DNA of 5,604 nt from Burkholderiales bacterium (GTDB taxonomy: Bacteria > Pseudomonadota > Gammaproteobacteria > Burkholderiales > JAEUOS01), in contig CANGUJ010000290.1 in NCBI GenBank assembly GCA_947456845.1, positions 1 through 5,604 of the forward strand, in the 5' to 3' direction. Under the pieces are notes generated by a model. It searched no databases. It saw only the letters and a program-made list of their open reading frames with translations, and was not told the origin of the DNA. Numbering within the stretch: position 1 is the first letter of the stretch; each line of letters starts with the position of its first letter. Position numbers and translations under genes: made by a program. Shown one piece after another: positions 1 through 5,166 of the stretch.

Positions 1-109
1 CCAGCGGCTGCCCGAGCAGCGTGAAGGGACGCGGGCCGCCGGCCAGCGCCGACAGCGCGACGGTGGGGTACCAGAAGCGCCGGAAAACCGGATGTTGCAT
101 GACGAGCAC
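1..109 (-). CDS. Rieske-type aromatic ring-hydroxylating oxygenase, N-terminal fragment (cut by window edge)
   Basis: Only the first ~35 codons are inside the window; the gene continues past base 1. The visible N-terminus reads MQHPVFRRFWYP, then a short linker, then PFTLLGQPL. This HPVFRRFWYPV...PFTLLGQPLV pattern is typical of the start of Rieske [2Fe-2S] oxygenase alpha subunits of the vanillate demethylase/pheophorbide oxygenase type, just before the Rieske domain. Such enzymes hydroxylate or demethylate aromatic substrates using electrons from a reductase partner. The Rieske CxH...CxxH motif and the mononuclear iron site lie outside the window, so the class rests on the N-terminus alone. 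I chose GTG at 109-107 because GGAGAG (120-115) lies 5 bases upstream. ATG at 100-98 is the alternative, but it has no well-spaced ribosome binding site. The gene sits 63 bases downstream of the thioesterase-like gene on the same strand, so it is probably in the same operon. Confidence 0.6.
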   Translation of the reverse strand, partial: MLVMQHPVFRRFWYPTVALSALAGGPRPFTLLGQPL

Positions 110-114
110 GGCGA

Positions 115-120
115 CTCTCC
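115..120 (-). promoter_or_regulatory. Ribosome binding site deciding the Rieske gene start
   Basis: GGAGAG on the minus strand lies 5 bases before GTG 109-107 but 14 bases before the in-frame ATG 100-98. The spacing favours the GTG start. Confidence 0.4.
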
Positions 121-172
121 ACGGGAAGGTATCTCCGTGGTCCAGCAAATTCCGCACCAGCCGGCGCGAACT

Positions 173-1147
173 TCAGGCCGAGGTGGCGTGGGCCGTGACC
201 GCCTCGAGGACCCGCACACCGCCCTCGCCGAGGATTTCGGTCTTGACCACGGCGAAGCTGCGGCCGGTGTGAATCGGCGTCGCCCTGCATTCGAGCGCCG
301 CGCCCTTGCCGGGGCTGAGGAACCAGGCGGTGATGTTGGAGAGCACCGTGTGGCGCGGCACCGCCGCCATCGCGGTCTCGGCAGCCAGGCCCATCAAGAG
401 GCCGCCCTGCACATGCCCGACGCGGTTGGCGGTATGCGCGCCGGTGAGCATGCGGCTGTGCGCGCCGCCGCCGTCCACCGGGGTCGGCCGGATATCCCAG
501 AAATGGCGCAGGAACGTGATGCCATCGGCCGCGCTTGATGCGATCGCGGCTTCGCCCGCGGCCATGACCTCGCGCTCGCGCACGTCGAGTTCCGCAGGAT
601 CGAGCGGCGCGGCCGGCTTGAAATCCGGCTGCTGCCAGGGCAGGGGCGTGAGCACGCGGCCGCCCGGCGGCGGCGGCAGCCGCACGAAGGTTGCGCTGGC
701 ATGACACAAGGACGTCTCGCCGGAGCGCACCACCGCGCGCGAAAGCAACTGGCCCACCGCATCGCCCTTGCTCTCACCCTCGTAGATGCCCTCGAACACC
801 GGTTGGCCGTCGAACGGTGCGCCGGTGAAGCGCGCATGCAGGTTGGTGGTGGCCAGGCGCTCGCCGGGAATGATGAACAGGCGCGTCGCCGTCGACAGGG
901 CGATGTCCACGGTCATCAGGAACGCGGTCAACTCGATGCGGCCGAGAAGGTCGGTGCACCAGGGGCCCGGCGGTATGGTCACGTGGGCCCGGTCGCTGCC
1001 CACCCAGGGCCAGGTGGTGTCGAGGAAGTGCCCGGTGAACGAAAAACCCGGTACCCGGTCGGCCGCGAGGCCGGCCAGCAGCCGGCGGCGGATTCGCTCG
1101 TGCGGATTCAACGTCATGGATGCGGGTGCGGCGCCGCGCGGCGGCAT
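173..1147 (-). CDS. Double-hotdog acyl-CoA thioesterase-like protein
   Basis: The product is a cytoplasmic protein of about 324 residues with two hotdog-like halves, as in PaaI/TesB-like thioesterases that hydrolyse acyl-CoA esters. The N-terminal half (about residues 30-150) contains GPWCTDLLGRIELTAFLMTVDIA; D81 sits on the central hotdog helix. The C-terminal half (about 225-320) contains NRVGHVQGGLLMGLAAETAM followed by strands ending in VLEAVTAHA. The usual HGG signature appears as HVQGG (245-249), so the catalytic details may differ from PaaI. No signal peptide or membrane segment is seen. The start at 1147-1145 lies 8 bases after the stop of the upstream transporter gene, with a weak GAAG ahead of it. 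ATG at 1117 (314 residues) is a real alternative; a longer frame from 1198 would overlap the upstream gene by 43 bases and is less likely. Position between a Bug-type binding protein and a Rieske oxygenase suggests a role in aromatic or organic acid catabolism. The substrate is unknown. Confidence 0.75.
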   Translation of the reverse strand: MPPRGAAPASMTLNPHERIRRRLLAGLAADRVPGFSFTGHFLDTTWPWVGSDRAHVTIPPGPWCTDLLGRIELTAFLMTVDIALSTATRLFIIPGERLATTNLHARFTGAPFDGQPVFEGIYEGESKGDAVGQLLSRAVVRSGETSLCHASATFVRLPPPPGGRVLTPLPWQQPDFKPAAPLDPAELDVREREVMAAGEAAIASSAADGITFLRHFWDIRPTPVDGGGAHSRMLTGAHTANRVGHVQGGLLMGLAAETAMAAVPRHTVLSNITAWFLSPGKGAALECRATPIHTGRSFAVVKTEILGEGGVRVLEAVTAHATSA

Positions 1148-1155
1148 TGCCGGCT

Positions 1156-2133
1156 TCAGTCGGGCTTGATCCCCGCGCGCTTGATCACGGCGGCCCATTT
1201 GGTCATCTCGCCGCGCACGAAGGTGCCGAATTGCTCGGGCGTGCCGGGCGAGACTTCAGCGCCCTGGCCGAGCAGGCGCTCCTTGGTCGCGGGGTCGGAA
1301 AAAGCCTTCACGGTATCGGCATTGATCTTCGCCACGATGTCGCGCGGCGTCGCCGCCGGCGCCCACACGCCTGCCCACGAATAAGCCTCGTAGCCGGGCA
1401 CACCGGCCTCGATCATGGTCGGCAAATCCGGCACCAGCGCGGAACGCCTGGGGCTGCCCACCGCAAGCGCCTTGACCCGCCCGGTCTTCACATGCGGCAG
1501 GGCGGTGGGGCCATCGGAGAACATCAGCTGCACCTGGCCGGCCAGCAGGTCCGTCATGGCCGGCGCGCTGCCGCGATAGGGAATGTGCAGCATGAACACG
1601 CCGGCCTTTTCCTTGAACAATTCGCCCGCCAGATGCGTGCCGCCGCCGTTGCCGGCCGAACTGAACGCGAGCTTGCCGGGGTTGGACTTGGCGTACTGCA
1701 CCAGTTCGCGCACGTTCGAGGCCGGCACCGAGGGGTGGGCGCACAGGATGATGGGGAACTGCGCGCCGAACATCACCGGCGTGAAGTCCTTCTCGATATC
1801 GTAGGGCAGCTTGTTGCCGAAGCCAGGCAGCACCGACTGATGGATCGCGCCGACGAAAAGGGTATGGCCGTCTGGCGCCGCACGCGCGGCCACCTCGGCG
1901 CCGATCACGCTGTTGCCGCCGCCGCGGTTCTCCACCGTGACCTGCGCGCCCCAGATTTCGGTGAGGCGTTGTGCCAGCGCGCGGCCGGTCACATCCACCG
2001 GACCGCCGGGCGGAAACGGCACGATCAGGCGCACCGGGCCATTGGGAAAGCGCGCCTGCGCACGACCGATGGACGGCGCCGCGGGCAATGCGGAGAGGGC
2101 CGCGAGTTTCAGGAGTTTTCGACGAGTGGTCAT
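1156..2133 (-). CDS. Bug/TctC-family tripartite tricarboxylate transporter substrate-binding protein
   Basis: This is a 325-residue protein of normal length for the family. Bug proteins are periplasmic binding proteins that capture carboxylates, aromatic acids or similar small molecules for TctAB-type permeases. Residues 1-27 look like an export signal: TRRKLLK near the start, a hydrophobic stretch, and a likely cut after GRAQA. The twin arginine raises possible Tat export. The mature part opens with the family hallmark PVRLIVPFPPGGPVDVTGR (33-51), where D47 is the conserved aspartate after the GG. Other family features are ENRGGG, AAPDGHTL, FSSAGNGGGTHLAGELF, HIPYRGSAPAMTDLLAGQV and the later DLPTMIEAGVPGYE. 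AAAGGAAG at 2148-2141, 7 bases upstream, fixes the start and overlaps the stop codon of the preceding gene. No TctA or TctB permease gene is visible, which is common for orphan Bug genes. The ligand cannot be told from sequence; downstream catabolic genes suggest an organic or aromatic acid. Confidence 0.93.
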   Translation of the reverse strand: MTTRRKLLKLAALSALPAAPSIGRAQARFPNGPVRLIVPFPPGGPVDVTGRALAQRLTEIWGAQVTVENRGGGNSVIGAEVAARAAPDGHTLFVGAIHQSVLPGFGNKLPYDIEKDFTPVMFGAQFPIILCAHPSVPASNVRELVQYAKSNPGKLAFSSAGNGGGTHLAGELFKEKAGVFMLHIPYRGSAPAMTDLLAGQVQLMFSDGPTALPHVKTGRVKALAVGSPRRSALVPDLPTMIEAGVPGYEAYSWAGVWAPAATPRDIVAKINADTVKAFSDPATKERLLGQGAEVSPGTPEQFGTFVRGEMTKWAAVIKRAGIKPD

Positions 2134-2146
2134 GGCAAGGCTTCCT

Positions 2147-2563
2147 TTACATCATGCGTTCGCCGGTCGGCAATGCACGGCGGTCGAACAGGGCCACCCA
2201 GCCGCGCGCAATCCGGTACAGCACCCACAGGCCGGTCCCCGCCCAGATGACCCAGGCGATCGGAATGCCGATCAACGACACAAACGCAAGGAGCCCGATC
2301 GCGGCCCACATCAGCGCCAGCCAGAAGGTGCGGATCTGCCAGCTGAAATGGCTTTCGAGAAACGTGCCGGCCGCGTCGCCGCGCTTCACGTAGTTGAGGA
2401 TCACGGCGATGATGGACGGCCAGCCGGCGAGGAACGCGGTGACGATGAACGCCGCACTGGTGATGCCGATGATCGCGCTCCAGGCATGCAGGGCGTAGAT
2501 CAGGTGGGTGGCGCCGAGAGGTGCGGACTCTGGCAGGCCACTGCGGCCGTCGATGTCGGTCAT
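2147..2563 (-). CDS. DUF4870-like small integral membrane protein
   Basis: This is a 138-residue membrane protein of unknown biochemical function. It has about three hydrophobic segments: roughly residues 20-57 (LIYALHAWSAIIGITSAAFI and onward, perhaps two helices), 80-100 around FWLALMWAAIGLLAFVSLIG, and 101-122 around IPIAWVIWAGTGLWVLYRI. Between them lies the soluble loop NYVKRGDAAGTFLESHFSWQIRTFW, a pattern well known from DUF4870/TIC20-like proteins of proteobacteria. The start at 2563 is preceded by GGAA at 7 bases. It overlaps, as ATGA, the stop of the reading frame of the decayed LysR gene upstream. An ATG 10 codons earlier (2593) is possible but has no better support. The stop codon lies 13 bases before the Bug gene, so the two are probably co-transcribed. 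It is unclear whether it functions with the transport/catabolic genes or is a bystander. Confidence 0.8.
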   Translation of the reverse strand: MTDIDGRSGLPESAPLGATHLIYALHAWSAIIGITSAAFIVTAFLAGWPSIIAVILNYVKRGDAAGTFLESHFSWQIRTFWLALMWAAIGLLAFVSLIGIPIAWVIWAGTGLWVLYRIARGWVALFDRRALPTGERMM

Positions 2564-2968
2564 GGGCGTTTCCGGGTGGCGGGGCGAGGGCAAGTTATAC
2601 CCGAGTTGGCCGCTGTGACGGCGGTTTCAATTGAACCAATACGGCGCCGACCGAACTCCGCAGCGAGAAAGTCTACGAAGGCATGCACCTTGGCCGACAG
2701 GTGACGGCGGCTCGGGTATACCGCGTGGATCGGCGCGGCGGGCGGGAGGAAGTCCCTGAAGATGGGCACCAGCCGCCCGGCTTAGATATCCGTGGCGACG
2801 ATGAAATCCGGTTCGCAGCAAATGCCCAGGCCTTCGGCGGCGGCGCGCGAGCATGTCGCCGTTGTTGGTCTGCACACTGCCCGACACGCGCACACGCTCT
2901 TCGCCACCGGCGCGGTCGACGAAACGCCATTCGTTTCGATTGGGCAGGTATTCGTAGAGCAGGTCAAA
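2560..2968 (-). pseudogene. LysR-type transcriptional regulator, decayed C-terminal remnant
   Basis: Only the last ~110-120 residues of a ~300-residue LysR-family regulator remain (effector-binding domain; the helix-turn-helix is gone). Reading N to C, the first recognisable part is LLYEYLPNRNEWRFVDR, then EERVRVSGSVQTNNGDML (2962-2849). The frame then shifts at about 2848 (net +1 or -2) to RAAAEGLGICCEPDFIVATDI. An in-frame TAA at 2784-2782 follows, and the same frame resumes with AGRLVPIFRDFLPPAAPIHA and the family's typical ending HLSAKVHAFVDFLAAEF. This is the classic CrgA-like LysR C-terminus. The frame stays open past the usual end and stops at 2560, overlapping the next start codon. 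The 5' part is missing: homology ends near 2963, where DoxX-like sequence begins on the other strand. Truncation, frameshift and nonsense codon together make a pseudogene call secure. The frameshift alone could be a sequencing error. Confidence 0.85.
2594..2599 (-). promoter_or_regulatory. Possible -10 element for the leftward operon
   Basis: TATAAC on the minus strand lies about 30 bases before the DUF4870-like start at 2563 and stands out in GC-rich sequence. No good TTGACA-like -35 is found 16-18 bases further upstream (CCGTCA is the nearest), so the call is weak. Confidence 0.2.
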
Positions 2969-2970
2969 CC

Positions 2971-3255
2971 ATGTTCGTGGCCCACGCGCTGCTCAAGGTC
3001 CTGGTGTTCACGCCTGCCGGCACCGTGAAGTTTTTCGAATCCATCGGCCTGCCCGGCCCGCTGGCCTACGCGACCATCGTGGCCGAACTGGTCGGCGGCG
3101 CCCTGATCCTGGCCGGCAACGGCTGGCTCTTCACCGCGCCGAACGGCAGCTGGGAATACCCGGCCTTCCTGACTGTTGCAGCACTGGTGCAGTCGCTCCT
3201 CGGTGACGGCGGCGACAGTTCGGGGGACGGCTGCGGGGGCGGCTGCGGCCACTGA
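2971..3255 (+). pseudogene. DoxX-family membrane protein, truncated and internally deleted
   Basis: The frame of 94 codons opens with MFVAHALLKVLVFTPAGTVK, then FFESIGLPGPLAYATIVAELVGGALIL, which matches the first half of DoxX-family proteins (small 4-helix membrane proteins, often linked to thiol/redox stress). From memory of the family, about 20 residues that normally precede the AHALLK segment are missing, so the first helix is cut. After GGALILAG the text jumps directly to NGWLFTAPNGSWEYPAFLTVAALVQSLLGDG. In intact relatives a third helix of roughly 20-30 residues comes between these blocks, so an in-frame deletion is inferred. After LLGDG, where one expects AYAL or similar, it ends in GDSSGDGCGGGCGH, a Gly/Cys-rich tail foreign to DoxX. 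No ribosome binding site is evident before 2971. The frame is open, so a small altered protein could be made, but a working DoxX is unlikely. Confidence 0.7.
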
Positions 3256-3421
3256 GGCTGCCGGCAGAGCCCGAGGTGACGCCTGGAGGCTGTGCGCTGC
3301 CACCGCTGGTCCGCGCCGGTTGCAACTCGCGGCCTGAATCCGCCGCTTCGTCGCATTCCGCTGGAACACATGCAGCCAGGCAGGGACACTGCGCCGGTCG
3401 AAACAGCCGTGCGAGGTTTCC
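3256..3421. other. Non-coding gap before the rightward operon
   Basis: In these 166 bases I see no recognisable gene on either strand and no convincing -35/-10 pair. A 10-base perfect palindrome, CTGCCGGCAG (3258-3267), follows the DoxX remnant but has no loop or T-run. The promoter of the rightward operon should be here or in the DoxX remnant, but I cannot point to it. Confidence 0.5.
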
Positions 3422-3811
3422 ATGCCCACCGGTTTCAATGCCGTCATCCTGACCCACATGCTCGCCGCCTTCGCGGCGCTCGGCCTGGGGGCCTTCATCT
3501 TCCTGCGCCGCAAGGGGGACGCAGCCCATCGCGTCGGCGGCCGCGTGTGGGCCGCCCTGATGCTGGTGACCGCCCTCTCGAGTTTCTGGATCCGCAGCAA
3601 CGGTACCTTCTCGTGGATTCATGGCCTGTCGGTATTCACCATCGGCGCGCTCGGTCTCGGCGTATGGCTGGCCGCGAGCGGCCACATCGCCCGCCATCGC
3701 CGGGTGATGCAGAACCTCTACGTCGGCGCGCTGGTGATCACGGGCTTGTTCACGCTGCTGCCGCAACGCCTGCTCGGGCGCGCCTTGTGGGGCGCCGTCG
3801 GACTGGCCTGA
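3422..3811 (+). CDS. DUF2306 family integral membrane protein
   Basis: This is a 129-residue protein with four predicted membrane helices at about 8-28, 42-57, 66-85 and 99-114. It carries the DUF2306 pattern: H12 in the first helix (THMLAAFAALGLGAFIFLRR), RKGDAAHRVGGRVW (30-43, with H36 and R37), SSFWIRSNGTFSWIHGLS (53-70, with H67), a HRRVMQNLYVGALVI block (92-106), and the ending FTLLPQRLLG. Repeated membrane-edge histidines are conserved in the family, but its biochemical function is not established. GAGG at 3413-3416, 5 bases upstream of the ATG, supports the start. It is the first gene of a tight same-strand series, 24 bases before the 2TM gene, so it is probably co-transcribed with the two-component genes. 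It may contribute to the membrane state that the kinase senses; that link is inference from position only. Confidence 0.85.
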   Translation: MPTGFNAVILTHMLAAFAALGLGAFIFLRRKGDAAHRVGGRVWAALMLVTALSSFWIRSNGTFSWIHGLSVFTIGALGLGVWLAASGHIARHRRVMQNLYVGALVITGLFTLLPQRLLGRALWGAVGLA

Positions 3812-3835
3812 CCACACACTTTCGGAGAAACGCTC

Positions 3836-4117
3836 ATGCAATCACAGGATATCGAGCGCATCGCGCGCCGCCGCGCGAACGCCAAATTCGGCTTCTTCAT
3901 CCACCTCGCGGTGTTCATCTGCGTCAACGCATTCCTGCTCGCGGTCAATCTGGCGACCCAGCCGAATACCCCATGGTTCCGCTTTCCGCTGGCCGGCTGG
4001 GGGCTTGGCCTGGCGGTGCACGGCCTTGCGGTATTCTTGCCCGACTTGGGCTTGCGCGAACGGCTGGTCGCAAGCGAAACGCGCAAACTCGAAAGACGCA
4101 TGGCCGAGAAGCCGTGA
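3836..4117 (+). CDS. 2TM domain-containing membrane protein
   Basis: This 93-residue protein fits the 2TM domain family: a charged N-terminal helix (IERIARRRANAKFGFFIHL, 6-24), a first membrane helix at about 20-39 with H23, N31 and N38, a short loop with PNTPWFRFPLAGWG (43-56), a second helix at about 50-68 ending AVHGLAVF (H62), and a charged C-terminal helix LRERLVASETRKLERRM. In the family this module is often fused to, or encoded beside, LytS-type histidine kinases and LytTR regulators, which is the arrangement here. Its own function is unknown; a role as a membrane partner of the kinase is inference. GGAG at 3824-3827, 8 bases upstream, supports the ATG. The stop codon lies 29 bases before the kinase ATG. 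Confidence 0.88.
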   Translation: MQSQDIERIARRRANAKFGFFIHLAVFICVNAFLLAVNLATQPNTPWFRFPLAGWGLGLAVHGLAVFLPDLGLRERLVASETRKLERRMAEKP

Positions 4118-4136
4118 TTTCCGCATTCTCCCACCC

Positions 4137-4140
4137 AGGA
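4137..4140 (+). promoter_or_regulatory. Ribosome binding site deciding the histidine kinase start
   Basis: AGGA lies 6 bases before ATG 4147. An in-frame GTG at 4114 overlaps the stop of the 2TM gene (GTGA) but has only a weak GAGAAG ahead of it, so ATG 4147 is preferred. Confidence 0.5.
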
Positions 4141-4146
4141 CTCCGG

Positions 4147-5166
4147 ATGGCCCTCCCGTCGCGCGTCCCGGTCCGGCACATGGTGCTGGCCACCCTCGCG
4201 CTCAACACGCTGATCGCGCTGGCGATCACTGCGTTCAGCCCGCACGGGCACGGCCTGGTCAACAACCTCGTGTTCAGCCAGTGCATCGGGCTCATCACCT
4301 ACGCGGCGATCGACCTGCCGCGCCGGCGCCTGTGGCCGGACGGGCCTTCGCGCATGCTGCCGATGGTGGCGCTGGTGCTGGCCGGCGCCTGCATCGGCTG
4401 GTTTGGCGGCAGTCTGCTGGGCCGCCTGCTGCTCGGCCTGCCCCCTACCCTGGGCGACATCGGCACCGACGCGGCGATCGGCTTTTTCACCCTCACTGTC
4501 GCCGCGGGGTTTGCCGCGACCGGCTACTTCCAGGCGCGCGAGCGCATCGCCGCCAGCGAAGCCCTGGCGGCGGAAGCGCGCCTGCGGCTGCTCTCCGCGC
4601 AGATCGAGCCGCATTTCCTGTTCAATACGCTGGCGAACCTGCAGGCCCTGATCACGGTGGACCCGGTCCGCGCGCAGGCCATGCTGACGCATCTTGACCG
4701 CTATCTGCGCGCCTCGCTGTCGGCAACGCGCGACGCCAATGCCACGCTGGAGGCGGAATTCGGGCTGCTGCGCGCTTACCTCGAGATCATCGCCATCCGC
4801 ATGGGGCAACGCCTGACATTCGCACTCGATCTACCGCCCCCGGTGGCGGGCCTGCGCGTCTTGCCCATGCTACTGCAACCACTGGTCGAGAACGCGATCC
4901 AGCACGGCCTCGAACCGAAGATCGCCGGCGGCCATGTGCGTGTGCAGGCGCGCACGCAGGAGGACAGCCTGTGCCTGATGGTCGAGGACAACGGCTGCGG
5001 CATCGGCCCCACGCCGGCCCCGGCTGGCACCGGCGTGGGGCTGGCCAATGTGCGCGAACGGCTGGCAGCCCATTACGGCAAGCACGCACGGCTGGAGGTC
5101 GCGGCACGGCCGACCGGTGGCACCGTGGTCACGCTCATGTTGCCCTTGCACGGGAGCCGCGCGTGA
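4147..5166 (+). CDS. LytS/AlgZ-type sensor histidine kinase (His_kinase/HATPase_c)
   Basis: This 339-residue membrane kinase would phosphorylate the response regulator encoded next to it. The N-terminal half has four membrane helices at about 12-31, 37-57, 71-97 and 107-127, with no sizeable periplasmic sensor domain. A short linker helix (RERIAASEALAAEARLRLL) leads to the phosphoacceptor block LSAQIEPHFLFNTLANLQAL, with the predicted phosphorylated histidine at H156. The PHFLFN signature defines the LytS/YehU class rather than classic HisKA kinases. The ATP-binding domain follows: N-box LLQPLVENAIQHGLEP (E248, N249), G1 box VEDNGCGIG (279-287, D281), and G2 box GTGVGLANVRERL from about 294. 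All key residues are present, so it should be active. It lies 29 bases after the 2TM gene, and its stop codon overlaps the regulator's GTG start. The signal sensed is unknown. Confidence 0.95.
   Translation: MALPSRVPVRHMVLATLALNTLIALAITAFSPHGHGLVNNLVFSQCIGLITYAAIDLPRRRLWPDGPSRMLPMVALVLAGACIGWFGGSLLGRLLLGLPPTLGDIGTDAAIGFFTLTVAAGFAATGYFQARERIAASEALAAEARLRLLSAQIEPHFLFNTLANLQALITVDPVRAQAMLTHLDRYLRASLSATRDANATLEAEFGLLRAYLEIIAIRMGQRLTFALDLPPPVAGLRVLPMLLQPLVENAIQHGLEPKIAGGHVRVQARTQEDSLCLMVEDNGCGIGPTPAPAGTGVGLANVRERLAAHYGKHARLEVAARPTGGTVVTLMLPLHGSRA
5152..5156 (+). promoter_or_regulatory. Ribosome binding site for the response regulator GTG start
   Basis: GGGAG lies 6 bases before GTG 5163, inside the last codons of the kinase gene. 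It makes the non-ATG start convincing. Confidence 0.6.

Noticed and set aside
1120..2250. Plus-strand open frame of 376 codons opposite the Bug gene
   Set aside because: It is His/Arg/Gly-rich shadow of the Bug-family gene, which has clear family motifs and a ribosome binding site.
2683..2970. Plus-strand open frame joined in frame to the DoxX-like remnant (190 codons to 3255)
   Set aside because: The part before 2971 is antisense to the LysR remnant, is Arg/Ala/Gly-rich and matches nothing I know. The frame is open only by chance in GC-rich DNA.
3199..3255. Small Cys-rich peptide or bacteriocin-like gene
   Set aside because: The Cys/Gly stretch is in frame with the DoxX-like segment, has no separate start or ribosome binding site, and has no maturation or transport gene nearby.
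3258..3267. CTGCCGGCAG palindrome as a terminator
   Set aside because: The arms are short, with no loop and no T-run after it. Such palindromes are common by chance in GC-rich DNA.
3131..3841. Minus-strand open frame of 236 codons opposite DUF2306 and the gap before it
   Set aside because: Composition is that of an antisense frame (Gln, Glu, Arg, Gly) with no recognisable domain, and it lies over a clear DUF2306 gene.
3292..4146. Long upstream extension of the histidine kinase frame
   Set aside because: It crosses the DUF2306 and 2TM genes in another frame and gives Arg/Pro-rich text. The kinase has a well-spaced ribosome binding site at ATG 4147.
4114..4146. GTG start of the histidine kinase overlapping the 2TM stop codon (GTGA)
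   Set aside because: It is in frame and plausible, but only a weak GAGAAG precedes it. AGGA with 6-base spacing supports ATG 4147, and family members usually begin close to the first helix.
3718..4809. Minus-strand open frame of 363 codons opposite the 2TM and kinase genes
   Set aside because: It is Arg/Gln/Ala-rich shadow translation of well-recognised plus-strand genes, with no family pattern.
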